Of a stretch of 64,000 nt of DNA, positions 1 through 8,411 are shown piece after piece. Positions within the stretch are counted from its first letter, which is position 1; each line of letters opens with the position of its first letter. This DNA is from an uncultured Ruminococcus sp. (GTDB lineage Bacteria > Bacillota > Clostridia > Lachnospirales > Lachnospiraceae), in contig CAJFQC010000004.1 of assembly GCA_904418845.1 (NCBI GenBank), positions 62,001 through 126,000 of the forward strand, given 5' to 3'. The translations under genes were made by a program, and so were the position numbers. The notes below the pieces were generated by a model that had not been told where the DNA came from, searched no databases, and was given only the letters and a program-made list of their open reading frames with translations.

Positions 1-1
1 C

Positions 2-301
2 GGAATTGTCAGGGCGAAAGATTTCGATGATGCAGTGGAGAAGGCGGTGTGGCTGGAGCATGGCAATCGTCATTCTGCACATATTCATTCCAAAAATATT
101 GATCACATCACAAAATACGCAAAAGCGGTCGATACAGCGATTCTTGTAAAAAATGCTCCTTCTTATGCCGCTCTGGGGTTTGGCGGAGAAGGATACTGCA
201 CATTTACGATCGCGAGCAGAACAGGCGAAGGCCTTACCAGCGCGAGTACTTTTACAAAAAGAAGACGCTGTGTAATGTCTGACAGTTTATGTATTCGGTA
301 G
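2..301 (+). CDS. CoA-acylating aldehyde dehydrogenase, BMC-associated (PduP/EutE-like), C-terminal fragment
   Basis: Frame open from base 2 (GIVRAKDFDDAVEKAVWLEHGNRHSAHIHSKN...GFGGEGYCTFTIASRTGEGLTSASTFTKRRRCV), typical C-terminus of PduP/EutE-type enzymes; 5' end outside window. Confidence 0.85.
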   Translation, partial: GIVRAKDFDDAVEKAVWLEHGNRHSAHIHSKNIDHITKYAKAVDTAILVKNAPSYAALGFGGEGYCTFTIASRTGEGLTSASTFTKRRRCVMSDSLCIR

Positions 302-316
302 ATGGAGGAAAACGAC

Positions 317-1528
317 ATGGATATAAACCAGGTTAATGTAGAAGCTATTGTGAAATCTGTTCTGGAAGGCATGCTTGAGCAGCAGGGCAGTGCAAAACCG
401 GAAGGAGCAGGAACAGCCGGACCTATTCCTGCTACAGCAAAGGTTGCGATGCTGACAGCACTGGAAAAATATGAAATAAAAGAGTTTCCGATTCCCGAGC
501 TTGGGGATGATGATATTCTCGTAAAAGTAGAGGGGTGCGGCATATGCGGTACGGACGCTCATGAGTTTAAGAGGGACCCCTTTGGCCTGATCCCGCTTGT
601 TCTCGGCCATGAAGGGACCGGCGAGATTGTCAAAATGGGGAAAAACGTGAAGAAAGACAGTGCGGGAAAAGAACTGAAAATCGGGGATAAAGTTGTAACG
701 TGCATGATCTTTAAAGACAATCCGGATATTACAATGTTTGATCTGAATAAGCAGAATATCGGCGGTGCAGATGTATACGGACTTCTTCCCGACGACGAAA
801 TACATCTGAATGGATGGTTTTCGAATTACATACTAATCCGGGGCGGTTCCACTGTATTTAATGTCAGTGATCTGGATCTGGATTCCCGTATACTGATTGA
901 ACCATGCGCAGTTCTGGTACATGCGGTGGAGAGAGCAAAAAGTACGGGGATTCTGAGATTTAACAGCAGAGTGGTTGTTCAGGGCTGCGGCCCTATCGGA
1001 TTGATCTGCATTGCCGTCCTTCGCACGATGGGAATTGAAAATATCACAGCGATCGACGGAGAGCAGAAACGACTTGACTTTGCGAAAGAAATGGGCGCTT
1101 CCCGGTCAATCAATTTTAAGGATTACAACGGGATTGAAGCGTTGTCTGACGCGGTTGCAGGATGCTTCGGCGGTCATTTGGCAGACTTTGCGTTTCAGTG
1201 TACGGGCTCACCGGCGGCCCATTCCAATATCTACAAATTCATCAGGAACGGCGGCGGGCTCTGTGAACTGGGATTCTTTATCAACGGTGGAGACGCTACG
1301 ATCAATCCGCATTTTGATATATGTTCCAAAGAGCTTACGGTTGTCGGATCATGGGTATACACGTTGAGAGATTATGCAACGACATTCGATTTCCTGAAGA
1401 GAGCAAAAGGAATCGGGCTTCCCATGAGCAGACTTATCACTCACAGATTCCCGTTAGAGCAGATCAACGAAGCGCATATTACAAACCTGAAAATGGAAGG
1501 TTTAAAAATTGCCATTGTAAATGAGTAG
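317..1528 (+). CDS. Zinc-dependent alcohol dehydrogenase (BMC-associated) with N-terminal encapsulation-peptide-like helix
   Basis: GCGICGTDAHEF, GHEGTGEIV and GCGPIGLICI motifs of medium-chain ADH; GGAGG 5' of ATG 317 favours this start over 302. Confidence 0.85.
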   Translation: MDINQVNVEAIVKSVLEGMLEQQGSAKPEGAGTAGPIPATAKVAMLTALEKYEIKEFPIPELGDDDILVKVEGCGICGTDAHEFKRDPFGLIPLVLGHEGTGEIVKMGKNVKKDSAGKELKIGDKVVTCMIFKDNPDITMFDLNKQNIGGADVYGLLPDDEIHLNGWFSNYILIRGGSTVFNVSDLDLDSRILIEPCAVLVHAVERAKSTGILRFNSRVVVQGCGPIGLICIAVLRTMGIENITAIDGEQKRLDFAKEMGASRSINFKDYNGIEALSDAVAGCFGGHLADFAFQCTGSPAAHSNIYKFIRNGGGLCELGFFINGGDATINPHFDICSKELTVVGSWVYTLRDYATTFDFLKRAKGIGLPMSRLITHRFPLEQINEAHITNLKMEGLKIAIVNE

Positions 1529-1544
1529 GCAGGAGAGAGTGTTC

Positions 1545-1862
1545 ATGGGAGAAGCGGTTGGCATCGTAGAATTGTTTGGCCTGGTCGCGGCGTTTGCGGC
1601 CGCGGATGCCGGATGTAAAGCGGGAAACGTAACTTTGGAAAATTTTGATAAAAATAAACCGGCGAATGCAGACGAGCTTCCCGTGCCGCTTATAGTTGCC
1701 GTGAAATTCCGCGGCAGTGTGACTGATGTAACAGCGGCTGTAGAGGCGGCGGTAAACAGGGCAAATGAAATTTCAGGTGTTATTACAACACACATCATAC
1801 CAAGACCGGAAGCTGATACGGAGAAAATGTTAAAGATCAGCGGTTTTGATAAAACAAAGTAA
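1545..1862 (+). CDS. BMC-domain shell protein (BMC-H with insertion)
   Basis: MGEAVGIVELFGLVAAFAAADAGCKAGNVTL...HIIPRPEADTEKML BMC fold motif; SD AGGAGAG before ATG 1545. Confidence 0.9.
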   Translation: MGEAVGIVELFGLVAAFAAADAGCKAGNVTLENFDKNKPANADELPVPLIVAVKFRGSVTDVTAAVEAAVNRANEISGVITTHIIPRPEADTEKMLKISGFDKTK

Positions 1863-1898
1863 GCAATTAAAATTTTAAATATTCAGGAGGAATACAGA

Positions 1899-2174
1899 AT
1901 GGTACAGCAGGCATTAGGAATGGTAGAAACAAGAGGACTGACAGCAGCAATTGAGGCGGCAGATGCAATGACAAAATCTGCTGAAGTGACACTGGTTGGA
2001 ACAGAGAAGATCGGATCCGGACTGGTAACTGTTATGGTACGCGGGGACGTTGGAGCTGTAAAGGCCGCCGTAGAAGCAGGAACCGACGCTGCTTCCAGAT
2101 TAGGCGAACTTGTAGCGGCGCATGTAATCCCAAGACCTCACAGTGACGTAGAAAAGATCCTTCCGACGATCTAA
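1899..2174 (+). CDS. BMC-domain hexameric shell protein (PduA/EutM-like)
   Basis: [30 protein letters not shown]...[31 protein letters not shown]. Confidence 0.95.
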   Translation: MVQQALGMVETRGLTAAIEAADAMTKSAEVTLVGTEKIGSGLVTVMVRGDVGAVKAAVEAGTDAASRLGELVAAHVIPRPHSDVEKILPTI

Positions 2175-2206
2175 ACGGGATCATTCGAAACGAAGGAGTA
2201 TATTTC

Positions 2207-2491
2207 ATGGGAAAATCATACGGGCTCATAGAAATTCCGAGTACGACGGCGGCAATTGATGTTCTTGACATTATGGTGAAATCCGCTGATGTTGAATTCG
2301 TTACATGGGAAAAGAAACTTGGCGGAAGGCTTGTTACAATTATTGTGCAGGGCACTGTTTCTGCAGTTGCTTCTGCGGTTGAAGCGGCTGCGGAACATGC
2401 GATAAAAAAGCCGGTTGCGAAAGCGATCATTGCAAATCCCCATGAAGAGATTGTAAGAATCATTAATCAAAGCGCCAGTCGCTTGAGGTAG
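2207..2491 (+). CDS. BMC-domain shell protein
   Basis: GLIEIPSTTAAIDVLDIMVKSADVEFV...GRLVTIIVQGTVSAVASAVEAA. Confidence 0.9.
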   Translation: MGKSYGLIEIPSTTAAIDVLDIMVKSADVEFVTWEKKLGGRLVTIIVQGTVSAVASAVEAAAEHAIKKPVAKAIIANPHEEIVRIINQSASRLR

Positions 2492-2503
2492 GAGGCAGAA
2501 AGT

Positions 2504-2908
2504 ATGGCCGAAGAAAAAAAGGTTGAAGAAAAACAGGCGGCAAAGGCACGCCCAGCCAGGGCAAAGGCTCCGTCAAAGACGGTTCAGAGAGTAAAAAAAC
2601 AGGTTCAGGAACAACCGAAGGAGGAATACAGAATGGTACAACAGGCGTTAGGAATGGTGGAAACAAGGGGTTTGGTAGCAGCGATCGAAGCGGCGGACAC
2701 AATGTTAAAATCTGCAAACGTTGTGCTGGCCGGAACAGAAAAAATCGGCTCCGGCCTCGTGAGTGTTATGGTACGCGGAGATGTAGGCGCGGTAAAATCG
2801 GCTGTTGAAGCCGGAGCCGCAAATGCGTCAAGACTTGGTGAACTGGTGGCAACGCACGTAATTCCGAGACCTCATAATGATGTGGAAAAAATCCTTCCTC
2901 CAATTTAG
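2504..2908 (+). CDS. BMC-domain shell protein with 43-aa Lys/Ala-rich N-terminal extension; internal SD/ATG at 2633
   Basis: C-terminal 91 aa nearly identical to the 1899..2174 product; preceded in frame by [43 protein letters not shown]. Confidence 0.9.
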   Translation: MAEEKKVEEKQAAKARPARAKAPSKTVQRVKKQVQEQPKEEYRMVQQALGMVETRGLVAAIEAADTMLKSANVVLAGTEKIGSGLVSVMVRGDVGAVKSAVEAGAANASRLGELVATHVIPRPHNDVEKILPPI

Positions 2909-2920
2909 ACAGAATCAATA

Positions 2921-2956
2921 TTTTCAGACGGCGTTAACCGTAACGCCGTCTGAAAA
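2921..2956 (+). other. Intercistronic 16-bp perfect hairpin (no T-tract)
   Basis: TTTTCAGACGGCGTTA-ACCG-TAACGCCGTCTGAAAA between shell gene and pduL. Confidence 0.8.
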
Positions 2957-2986
2957 ATTAATCAAAGAGAAAAGGCGGATTCAATT

Positions 2987-3631
2987 ATGGAAAACAGCAA
3001 TATTGAATTGATCACCAGGCTTGTTTTAGAGGAAATTAAAAAAAAGGATAATACCGGCAATGGTTTTCTTGTACCAGTAGGCGTATCAGCAAGACATGTC
3101 CACCTTACTCAGAAACATGTGGAAGCACTGTTCGGAAAAGGATATGAACTCACAAAGAAAAAAGAACTGATGGGCGGCCAGTTTGCCGCGAATGAGGTGG
3201 TCACTATCGTTGGCCTGAAGCTCAGAGCAATTGAAAACGTAAGAGTGCTGGGGCCGGTGAGAAGCAGTTCGCAGGTGGAAATTTCCGCAACAGATGCGGT
3301 GAGGCTGGGAATTAAGGCGCCTGTCAGGCTTTCCGGAGATATCAAAGGTTCGGCTCCGGTAGCTGTTGTCGGACCAAAAGGGGTGCTGTATCTGGAAGAA
3401 GGCTGTATTGTGGCGAAAAGACATATTCATATGCCGCCGAAAGATGCCCGGGCTGCCGGAGTTTCTGACGGAGACATTGTATCCGTAAAAGCTGATAATG
3501 ACAGAGAAACCGTATTTCATCAGGTACATATCCGGGTGGATGAGAGTTTTACTCTTGAGATGCATATAGATACGGATGAAGCGAATGCTGCAAGAATTTC
3601 TACCGGGCAGACGGTATCTATCATGAAATAA
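2987..3631 (+). CDS. pduL: Phosphate propanoyltransferase PduL
   Basis: VPVGVSARHVHLTQ and CIVAKRHIHMPPKDA motifs; N-terminal amphipathic helix NIELITRLVLEEIKKK. Confidence 0.93.
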   Translation: MENSNIELITRLVLEEIKKKDNTGNGFLVPVGVSARHVHLTQKHVEALFGKGYELTKKKELMGGQFAANEVVTIVGLKLRAIENVRVLGPVRSSSQVEISATDAVRLGIKAPVRLSGDIKGSAPVAVVGPKGVLYLEEGCIVAKRHIHMPPKDARAAGVSDGDIVSVKADNDRETVFHQVHIRVDESFTLEMHIDTDEANAARISTGQTVSIMK

Positions 3632-3656
3632 ACGCCAGGATCGTTGGGAGGTAGCT

Positions 3657-3923
3657 ATGCTCGCAGGCAAAGTTGTGGGAAGTGTTGTTTCTACAAGAAA
3701 AAATGACAGATTAATAGGAAATAAATTTATGGTCGTTGAGATCATCGGGAAAATACAGGACAGGGGGCGGCAATTGATTGCAATTGATAATATCGGAGCC
3801 GGGATCGGCGAGTATGTTCTTGTGGCGCTGGGAAGTGCCGCCCGGATAGGCTGCGGTATGGCCGATGCTCCGGTGGACGCGGCGATCGTTGGGATCATTG
3901 ATGATGGGACCAGACTGGAGTAG
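3657..3923 (+). CDS. EutN/CcmL-family BMC vertex protein
   Basis: MLAGKVVGSVVSTRKNDRLIGNKFMVVEII...GIGEYVLVALGSAAR; 88 aa. Confidence 0.93.
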   Translation: MLAGKVVGSVVSTRKNDRLIGNKFMVVEIIGKIQDRGRQLIAIDNIGAGIGEYVLVALGSAARIGCGMADAPVDAAIVGIIDDGTRLE

Positions 3924-3932
3924 TGAAAGCTT

Positions 3933-5279
3933 ATGGATATAAAAGAGTTAAGTAAGATGTTGCAGCAAAGCGGAATTGTCGGCGCCGGCGGCGCCGGATT
4001 TCCTACATATGCAAAGCTGGTTGAGAGCGCGGAGACGATTATACTGAACTGTGCGGAATGTGAGCCTTTGCTGAAACTGCACAGACAGCTTCTTGAAAAA
4101 TATGCCCGGGAGATCGTGGAAACATTCTATCTGATCGGTCAGACAGTGGGCGCAAAGGATATTGTGATCGGAATAAAGAAAGCATATAAAAAGACCATTG
4201 AGGCGCTGAATGAGTGTATCGGAGATTATGATGGTGTCAGGCTGGGACTCCTTGATGAAGTTTACCCCGCAGGTGATGAAGTTGTTCTGATCTATGAAGT
4301 GACAGGGAAAACAGTCCGCCCAGGCGGACTCCCGATTGAAAGCGGCGTGGCTGTATTTAATGTGGAAACAATATATAATGTGTACCGGGCGATGAAGCAG
4401 GAGACACCGGTCATAGATAAACTTGTATCTGTGGTCGGAGAGGTTGAGCATCCTGTGACCGTAAGGGTTCCGATCGGCTGTACGATAGACGAAGTTGTTG
4501 CAATGTCAGGCGGTGTAACAACAAAAGACGCGGTCTACTTTGTCGGAGGGCCGATGATGGGAAGCATCGGAACAGGCGCCCAGCCTGTCACAAAAACAAC
4601 GAATGCGATTCTTGTGCTTCCGGGTGATCACCTTATTATTCAGTCAAAAAGAAGGAAAGCGTCGATTGACCTAAAGAGGGCTGCCGCTTCCTGTTGTCAG
4701 TGTAATATGTGTACGGATCTCTGTCCGAGAAACCAGTTGGGACATCCCGTCGAACCACATAAGTTCATGCGTGCCGCGACATGTAAGGATATTCAGGATC
4801 CGGAGATTTTTGTGAATACTATGTTCTGCTGTTCATGCGGACTGTGTGAGCTTTATTCCTGTATGCAGGGGCTTGCACCGAGAACACTGATGACCGAATA
4901 TAAAGCCGGGTTAAGAGCGGCAGGACTAAAACCGCCTCAGGCGACTGCAAAACCTGTCGGAAAAGAGCGTGAGTACCGTAAGATTCCGATGAAACGGCTG
5001 ATGGCAAGACTGGATCTGACAAAATATGACAGAGAAGCACCACTTAATGATGTGGCTGCTGATGTACGAAAAGTAAGAGTCATGCTTGGTCAGCATATCG
5101 GTGCGCCTGCCCTGGCAATTGTAAAAGCGGGGGATAAAGTTGAACGCGGACAGGTGATCGCAGAACCGGGAAAAGGACTAAGTGTTGCAATTCACGCATC
5201 TATCAGCGGAAAAGTTATGGAAGTTAACGAAAAATATGTTATGATAGAAAAGCAGGAGGGACGTGTACCAAATGAGTAA
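3933..5279 (+). CDS. PduS/RnfC-like 4Fe-4S BMC electron-transfer protein
   Basis: GIVGAGGAGFPTYAKL N-terminus; CCQCNMCTDLCPRNQLGHPVEPHK and CCSCGLCELYSC cysteine motifs. Confidence 0.9.
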   Translation: MDIKELSKMLQQSGIVGAGGAGFPTYAKLVESAETIILNCAECEPLLKLHRQLLEKYAREIVETFYLIGQTVGAKDIVIGIKKAYKKTIEALNECIGDYDGVRLGLLDEVYPAGDEVVLIYEVTGKTVRPGGLPIESGVAVFNVETIYNVYRAMKQETPVIDKLVSVVGEVEHPVTVRVPIGCTIDEVVAMSGGVTTKDAVYFVGGPMMGSIGTGAQPVTKTTNAILVLPGDHLIIQSKRRKASIDLKRAAASCCQCNMCTDLCPRNQLGHPVEPHKFMRAATCKDIQDPEIFVNTMFCCSCGLCELYSCMQGLAPRTLMTEYKAGLRAAGLKPPQATAKPVGKEREYRKIPMKRLMARLDLTKYDREAPLNDVAADVRKVRVMLGQHIGAPALAIVKAGDKVERGQVIAEPGKGLSVAIHASISGKVMEVNEKYVMIEKQEGRVPNE

Positions 5280-5820
5280 GGCGATTGGAATGGTAGAGTA
5301 TAAAACTGTATCTGCGGGAGTCGTTGCGGCGGATGCGATGGTAAAGACTTCTGATATCAGTATTATCGAAGCACAGACGGTATGTCCCGGAAAATATATA
5401 GTGATCATCACAGGTGATCTCAGTGCAGTGGACGCGGCAGTGAACAGTGCGAGAGTGCAGCACGAGGAACATCTGATCAGCAGTTTTATTCTCGGAAATC
5501 CACACGAGTCGATCTTTCCGGCGATTTACGGAGCTGCTCAGATAGAAGAGGTCTCGGCTCTGGGAATACTGGAAACTTATGATGCGGCGACTATGATCGT
5601 TGCAGCAGATGAGGCTGCAAAAACTGCGTTGGTTGATCTGATTGAACTCCGGCTGGCAAGAGGAATGTGCGGAAAGTCTTATATGTTTTTGTCCGGAGAA
5701 ATCGCTGCTGTGGAGGCAGCCATCGCGCGCGCGAAAAATACAGTGGCAAAGGAAGGTATGTACCTGGATTCTTCGGTGATCGCTCATCCTGACGAACAAA
5801 TAAGGAAAGCAATTCTTTAG
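5272..5820 (+). CDS. Tandem BMC-domain trimeric shell protein, PduT-like
   Basis: Two BMC repeats (AIGMVEYKTVSAGVVAADAM...; ALGILETYDAATMIVAADEA...); Cys38 in TVCPGKY; start 5272 preceded by AGGAGGG. Confidence 0.9.
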   Translation: MSKAIGMVEYKTVSAGVVAADAMVKTSDISIIEAQTVCPGKYIVIITGDLSAVDAAVNSARVQHEEHLISSFILGNPHESIFPAIYGAAQIEEVSALGILETYDAATMIVAADEAAKTALVDLIELRLARGMCGKSYMFLSGEIAAVEAAIARAKNTVAKEGMYLDSSVIAHPDEQIRKAIL

Positions 5821-5840
5821 ATTACGGGAGGAATGAGAGT

Positions 5841-6605
5841 ATGCTTGCAATAGAGAGACGAAATGCAATATTAGAGAAACTTCAGACAGAGAAACGTGTC
5901 GTAGTCGGCGAACTCAGTGAAATGTATCATGTTTCTGAGGAGACGATACGGCGCGATCTTGATAAGCTCGAGAATGATGGATATGCTATCAAGAGTTATG
6001 GCGGCGCTGTCCTGAATGAAAATTCAAACTTCGAGCTTCCATTTAATGTCAGAAAGAACAGAAATGTTCTCGGAAAACAGAAAATTGCGTCTCTGATCGG
6101 CGGGATGGTCAACGACGGCGAAAATATAATACTGGATGCCAGTTCAACTGCCGGTACTATTGCAAAGATTTTGAAAGACAAAAAAAATATTACCATTATC
6201 ACTAATTCTCTGGAGATATCAATCGAATTGATGGAGTATCCGAACTGCAGGGTGATCACAACCGGCGGAGAGACTTCAAGTAAATATTTTGCACTTGTCG
6301 GCCCCCTCACCGACCGGGCGATCAGAGCTTATTATGCAGACCGTGCGATTATATCAGCCAAGGGCCTGGACATGGACGCGGGGTTTACAGACAGTGAGGA
6401 CAGGCATGCGAATAACAAACTTACCATGCTCCAGTGCGCAAAGCAGAAAATACTTGCGGTAGACAGTTCGAAGTTTGATAAGATCGCGTTTTGTAAAGTA
6501 GGTGATCTTCAGGATATTGATATGATCGTAACCGATAAAAAACCGGATGACGGATGGCTTCGGGAATTAAAGGAGCTGAATGTAGAGTGCGTTTATCCTG
6601 AATAG
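5841..6605 (+). CDS. DeoR/GlpR-family transcriptional regulator
   Basis: MLAIERRNAILEKLQTEKRVVVGELSEMYHVSEETIRRDLDKLENDGYAIKSYGGAVL classic DeoR HTH. Confidence 0.95.
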   Translation: MLAIERRNAILEKLQTEKRVVVGELSEMYHVSEETIRRDLDKLENDGYAIKSYGGAVLNENSNFELPFNVRKNRNVLGKQKIASLIGGMVNDGENIILDASSTAGTIAKILKDKKNITIITNSLEISIELMEYPNCRVITTGGETSSKYFALVGPLTDRAIRAYYADRAIISAKGLDMDAGFTDSEDRHANNKLTMLQCAKQKILAVDSSKFDKIAFCKVGDLQDIDMIVTDKKPDDGWLRELKELNVECVYPE

Positions 6606-6630
6606 AATTTGCTGAATTGAATAAATGATC

Positions 6631-6672
6631 AAAAAACAGTCGGATCAGGAATACGTGTCCGACTGTTTTTTT
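6631..6672 (+). terminator. Rho-independent terminator after the DeoR gene / BMC operon
   Basis: AACAGTCGGA...TCCGACTGTTTTTTTG stem with T-run. Confidence 0.85.
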
Positions 6673-6684
6673 GATAAAGAAAAC

Positions 6685-6745
6685 AAAAACCAATAAAATA
6701 AAATATATAATAAACGATTTTAGAGATAAAAACCAATAAAATAAA
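6685..6745 (+). promoter_or_regulatory. Two 18-bp direct repeats AAAAACCAATAAAATAAA (6685-6702, 6728-6745), candidate operator
   Basis: Exact repeat, 43 bp start to start, just upstream of the ABC transporter promoter. Confidence 0.6.
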
Positions 6746-6776
6746 CATAACATCATAAAAAAATAACAATTCAAGG

Positions 6777-6805
6777 TTGATCAAAACACAGACATATGTT
6801 ATAAT
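6777..6805 (+). promoter_or_regulatory. Putative sigma-A promoter (TTGATC-N17-TATAAT, extended -10 TGT)
   Basis: -35 6777-6782, -10 6800-6805, upstream of sugar ABC transporter operon. Confidence 0.7.
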
Positions 6806-6838
6806 TCATTTCAGAAAAGAGATACGAAATTATGCAAA

Positions 6839-8362
6839 ATGCAAAAAGAGGAAAAGGAGCTTTTGGATGTGAATGACGTAATCTTAAAAATGGAGAATAT
6901 CGAAAAGCGGTTTTCTGGTGTACATGCACTAAAATCTGTGCAGTTTGAGCTTCGGGCGGGCGAGGTACATGCCCTTATGGGAGAAAACGGGGCCGGAAAA
7001 TCCACACTTGTAAAGATCCTTTGCGGAATCTATAAAAGAGACGGAGGTGAGGTGACATACTTTTCAAAGCCGGTTCATTTTGCCAATATTGCCGAGTCTC
7101 AGAAAGCAGGGATCAGCGTGATCCATCAGGAGCTTAACATGATGAATCATCTTACTGTTGCGCAGAATATCTATGTGGGAAGAGAGCCTAAAAAGGGCAT
7201 TATGATCGATGATAAAAAGATGGAAGAGGACACAGCGGAGCTGTTTCGAAAAATCGGAGTAAATATTGACCCGTCGGTTCCTCTGGGAACATTAACAGTA
7301 GGAAAGCAGCAGATGGTTGAGATTGCGAAAGCGGTTTCTCATGACTGTAAACTTCTTGTTCTCGACGAACCCACCGCCGCTCTTACACAACCTGAAGTTG
7401 AAGAACTTTTTAAGATTATGAAGGATCTGAAAGCCAAAGGCATTGGTATGATCTATATCTCTCATCGAATGGATGAGATTACGCGGATCTCTGACAGAGT
7501 TACTGTGATGCGTGACGGCGAATATGTAAATACTGTCAATACTGCCGAAACAACAAAGGACGAGATCGTAAAAATGATGGTCGGCCGAGTGGTTTACGGA
7601 GATAAGAAAGAAAAAAGCGCCGTTCCGGAAGATGCGCCGGTTGTGCTTGAAGTAAAAAATCTTAATGCGGGGAAAGAAGTAAAAGATGTCAGCTTTAAGC
7701 TGCGCAAAGGTGAAATTCTCGGATTTGCGGGGCTGATGGGTGCCGGAAGAACGGAAACGGCACGTGCGATTTACGGCGCGGACTTCAAAAGCTCCGGCGA
7801 GATCTATATTAACGGCAGGAAGGTTGATATACATACTCCCGAACAGGCTGTCCGAAACGGAATCTGCTATTTGTCTGAAGACAGAAAACAATATGGCCTG
7901 ATGCTTGATAAATCCGTCACAGATAATACGGTTGTCGCCTCAGTTGATAAATTTACCAGCGGCGGATGGATTAATGATTCTGAAATGTCCCGGGAGTCTG
8001 AAAAGTTCAATAAGATACTTCGGACAAAAACTCCTTCAATGGAACAGATCTTAAAAAAGCTTTCAGGCGGAAATCAGCAGAAGGTAATCGTTGCAAGATG
8101 GCTTATGAAAGACTGTGACATTTTTATCTTTGACGAACCCACAAGAGGAATTGACATCGGAGCGAAGAGTGAAATGTACGAACTGATGGAGCAGCTTGCC
8201 TCAGAGGGGAAATCGATCATCATGATTTCGTCAGAGCTTACCGAAATCCAGCGGTTAAGCGACAGGGTTGTGGTAATGTGCGAAGGAAGGATAACAGGAG
8301 AAATCGATATTGCCGACGCAACTCAGGAGGAAATAATGAAATACGCAACAATGCGGGACTAG
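6839..8362 (+). CDS. Sugar ABC transporter ATP-binding protein (RbsA/MglA-like, two ATPase domains)
   Basis: GENGAGKSTLVKIL, LLVLDEPTAALT, LSGGNQQKVIVARWL, FDEPTRGIDIG; start codon uncertain. Confidence 0.93.
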   Translation: MQKEEKELLDVNDVILKMENIEKRFSGVHALKSVQFELRAGEVHALMGENGAGKSTLVKILCGIYKRDGGEVTYFSKPVHFANIAESQKAGISVIHQELNMMNHLTVAQNIYVGREPKKGIMIDDKKMEEDTAELFRKIGVNIDPSVPLGTLTVGKQQMVEIAKAVSHDCKLLVLDEPTAALTQPEVEELFKIMKDLKAKGIGMIYISHRMDEITRISDRVTVMRDGEYVNTVNTAETTKDEIVKMMVGRVVYGDKKEKSAVPEDAPVVLEVKNLNAGKEVKDVSFKLRKGEILGFAGLMGAGRTETARAIYGADFKSSGEIYINGRKVDIHTPEQAVRNGICYLSEDRKQYGLMLDKSVTDNTVVASVDKFTSGGWINDSEMSRESEKFNKILRTKTPSMEQILKKLSGGNQQKVIVARWLMKDCDIFIFDEPTRGIDIGAKSEMYELMEQLASEGKSIIMISSELTEIQRLSDRVVVMCEGRITGEIDIADATQEEIMKYATMRD

Positions 8363-8411
8363 CAGCAATTTTGTGTTAAAGACAAATTTAAAAGTGAAAG
8401 GACATAGTAAC

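Noticed and set aside
1885-2920. Nearly identical shell-gene copies as an assembly duplication artefact
   Set aside because: Copies differ at many third-codon positions and one has a long extension, so they are genuine paralogues.
3086-3898. 270-aa minus-strand ORF opposite pduL/eutN
   Set aside because: Shadow ORF: opposite strand encodes clear PduL and EutN-like proteins; no SD or family motif.
5239-5868. 209-aa minus-strand ORF
   Set aside because: Antisense to PduT-like shell gene; composition is typical of a shadow frame.
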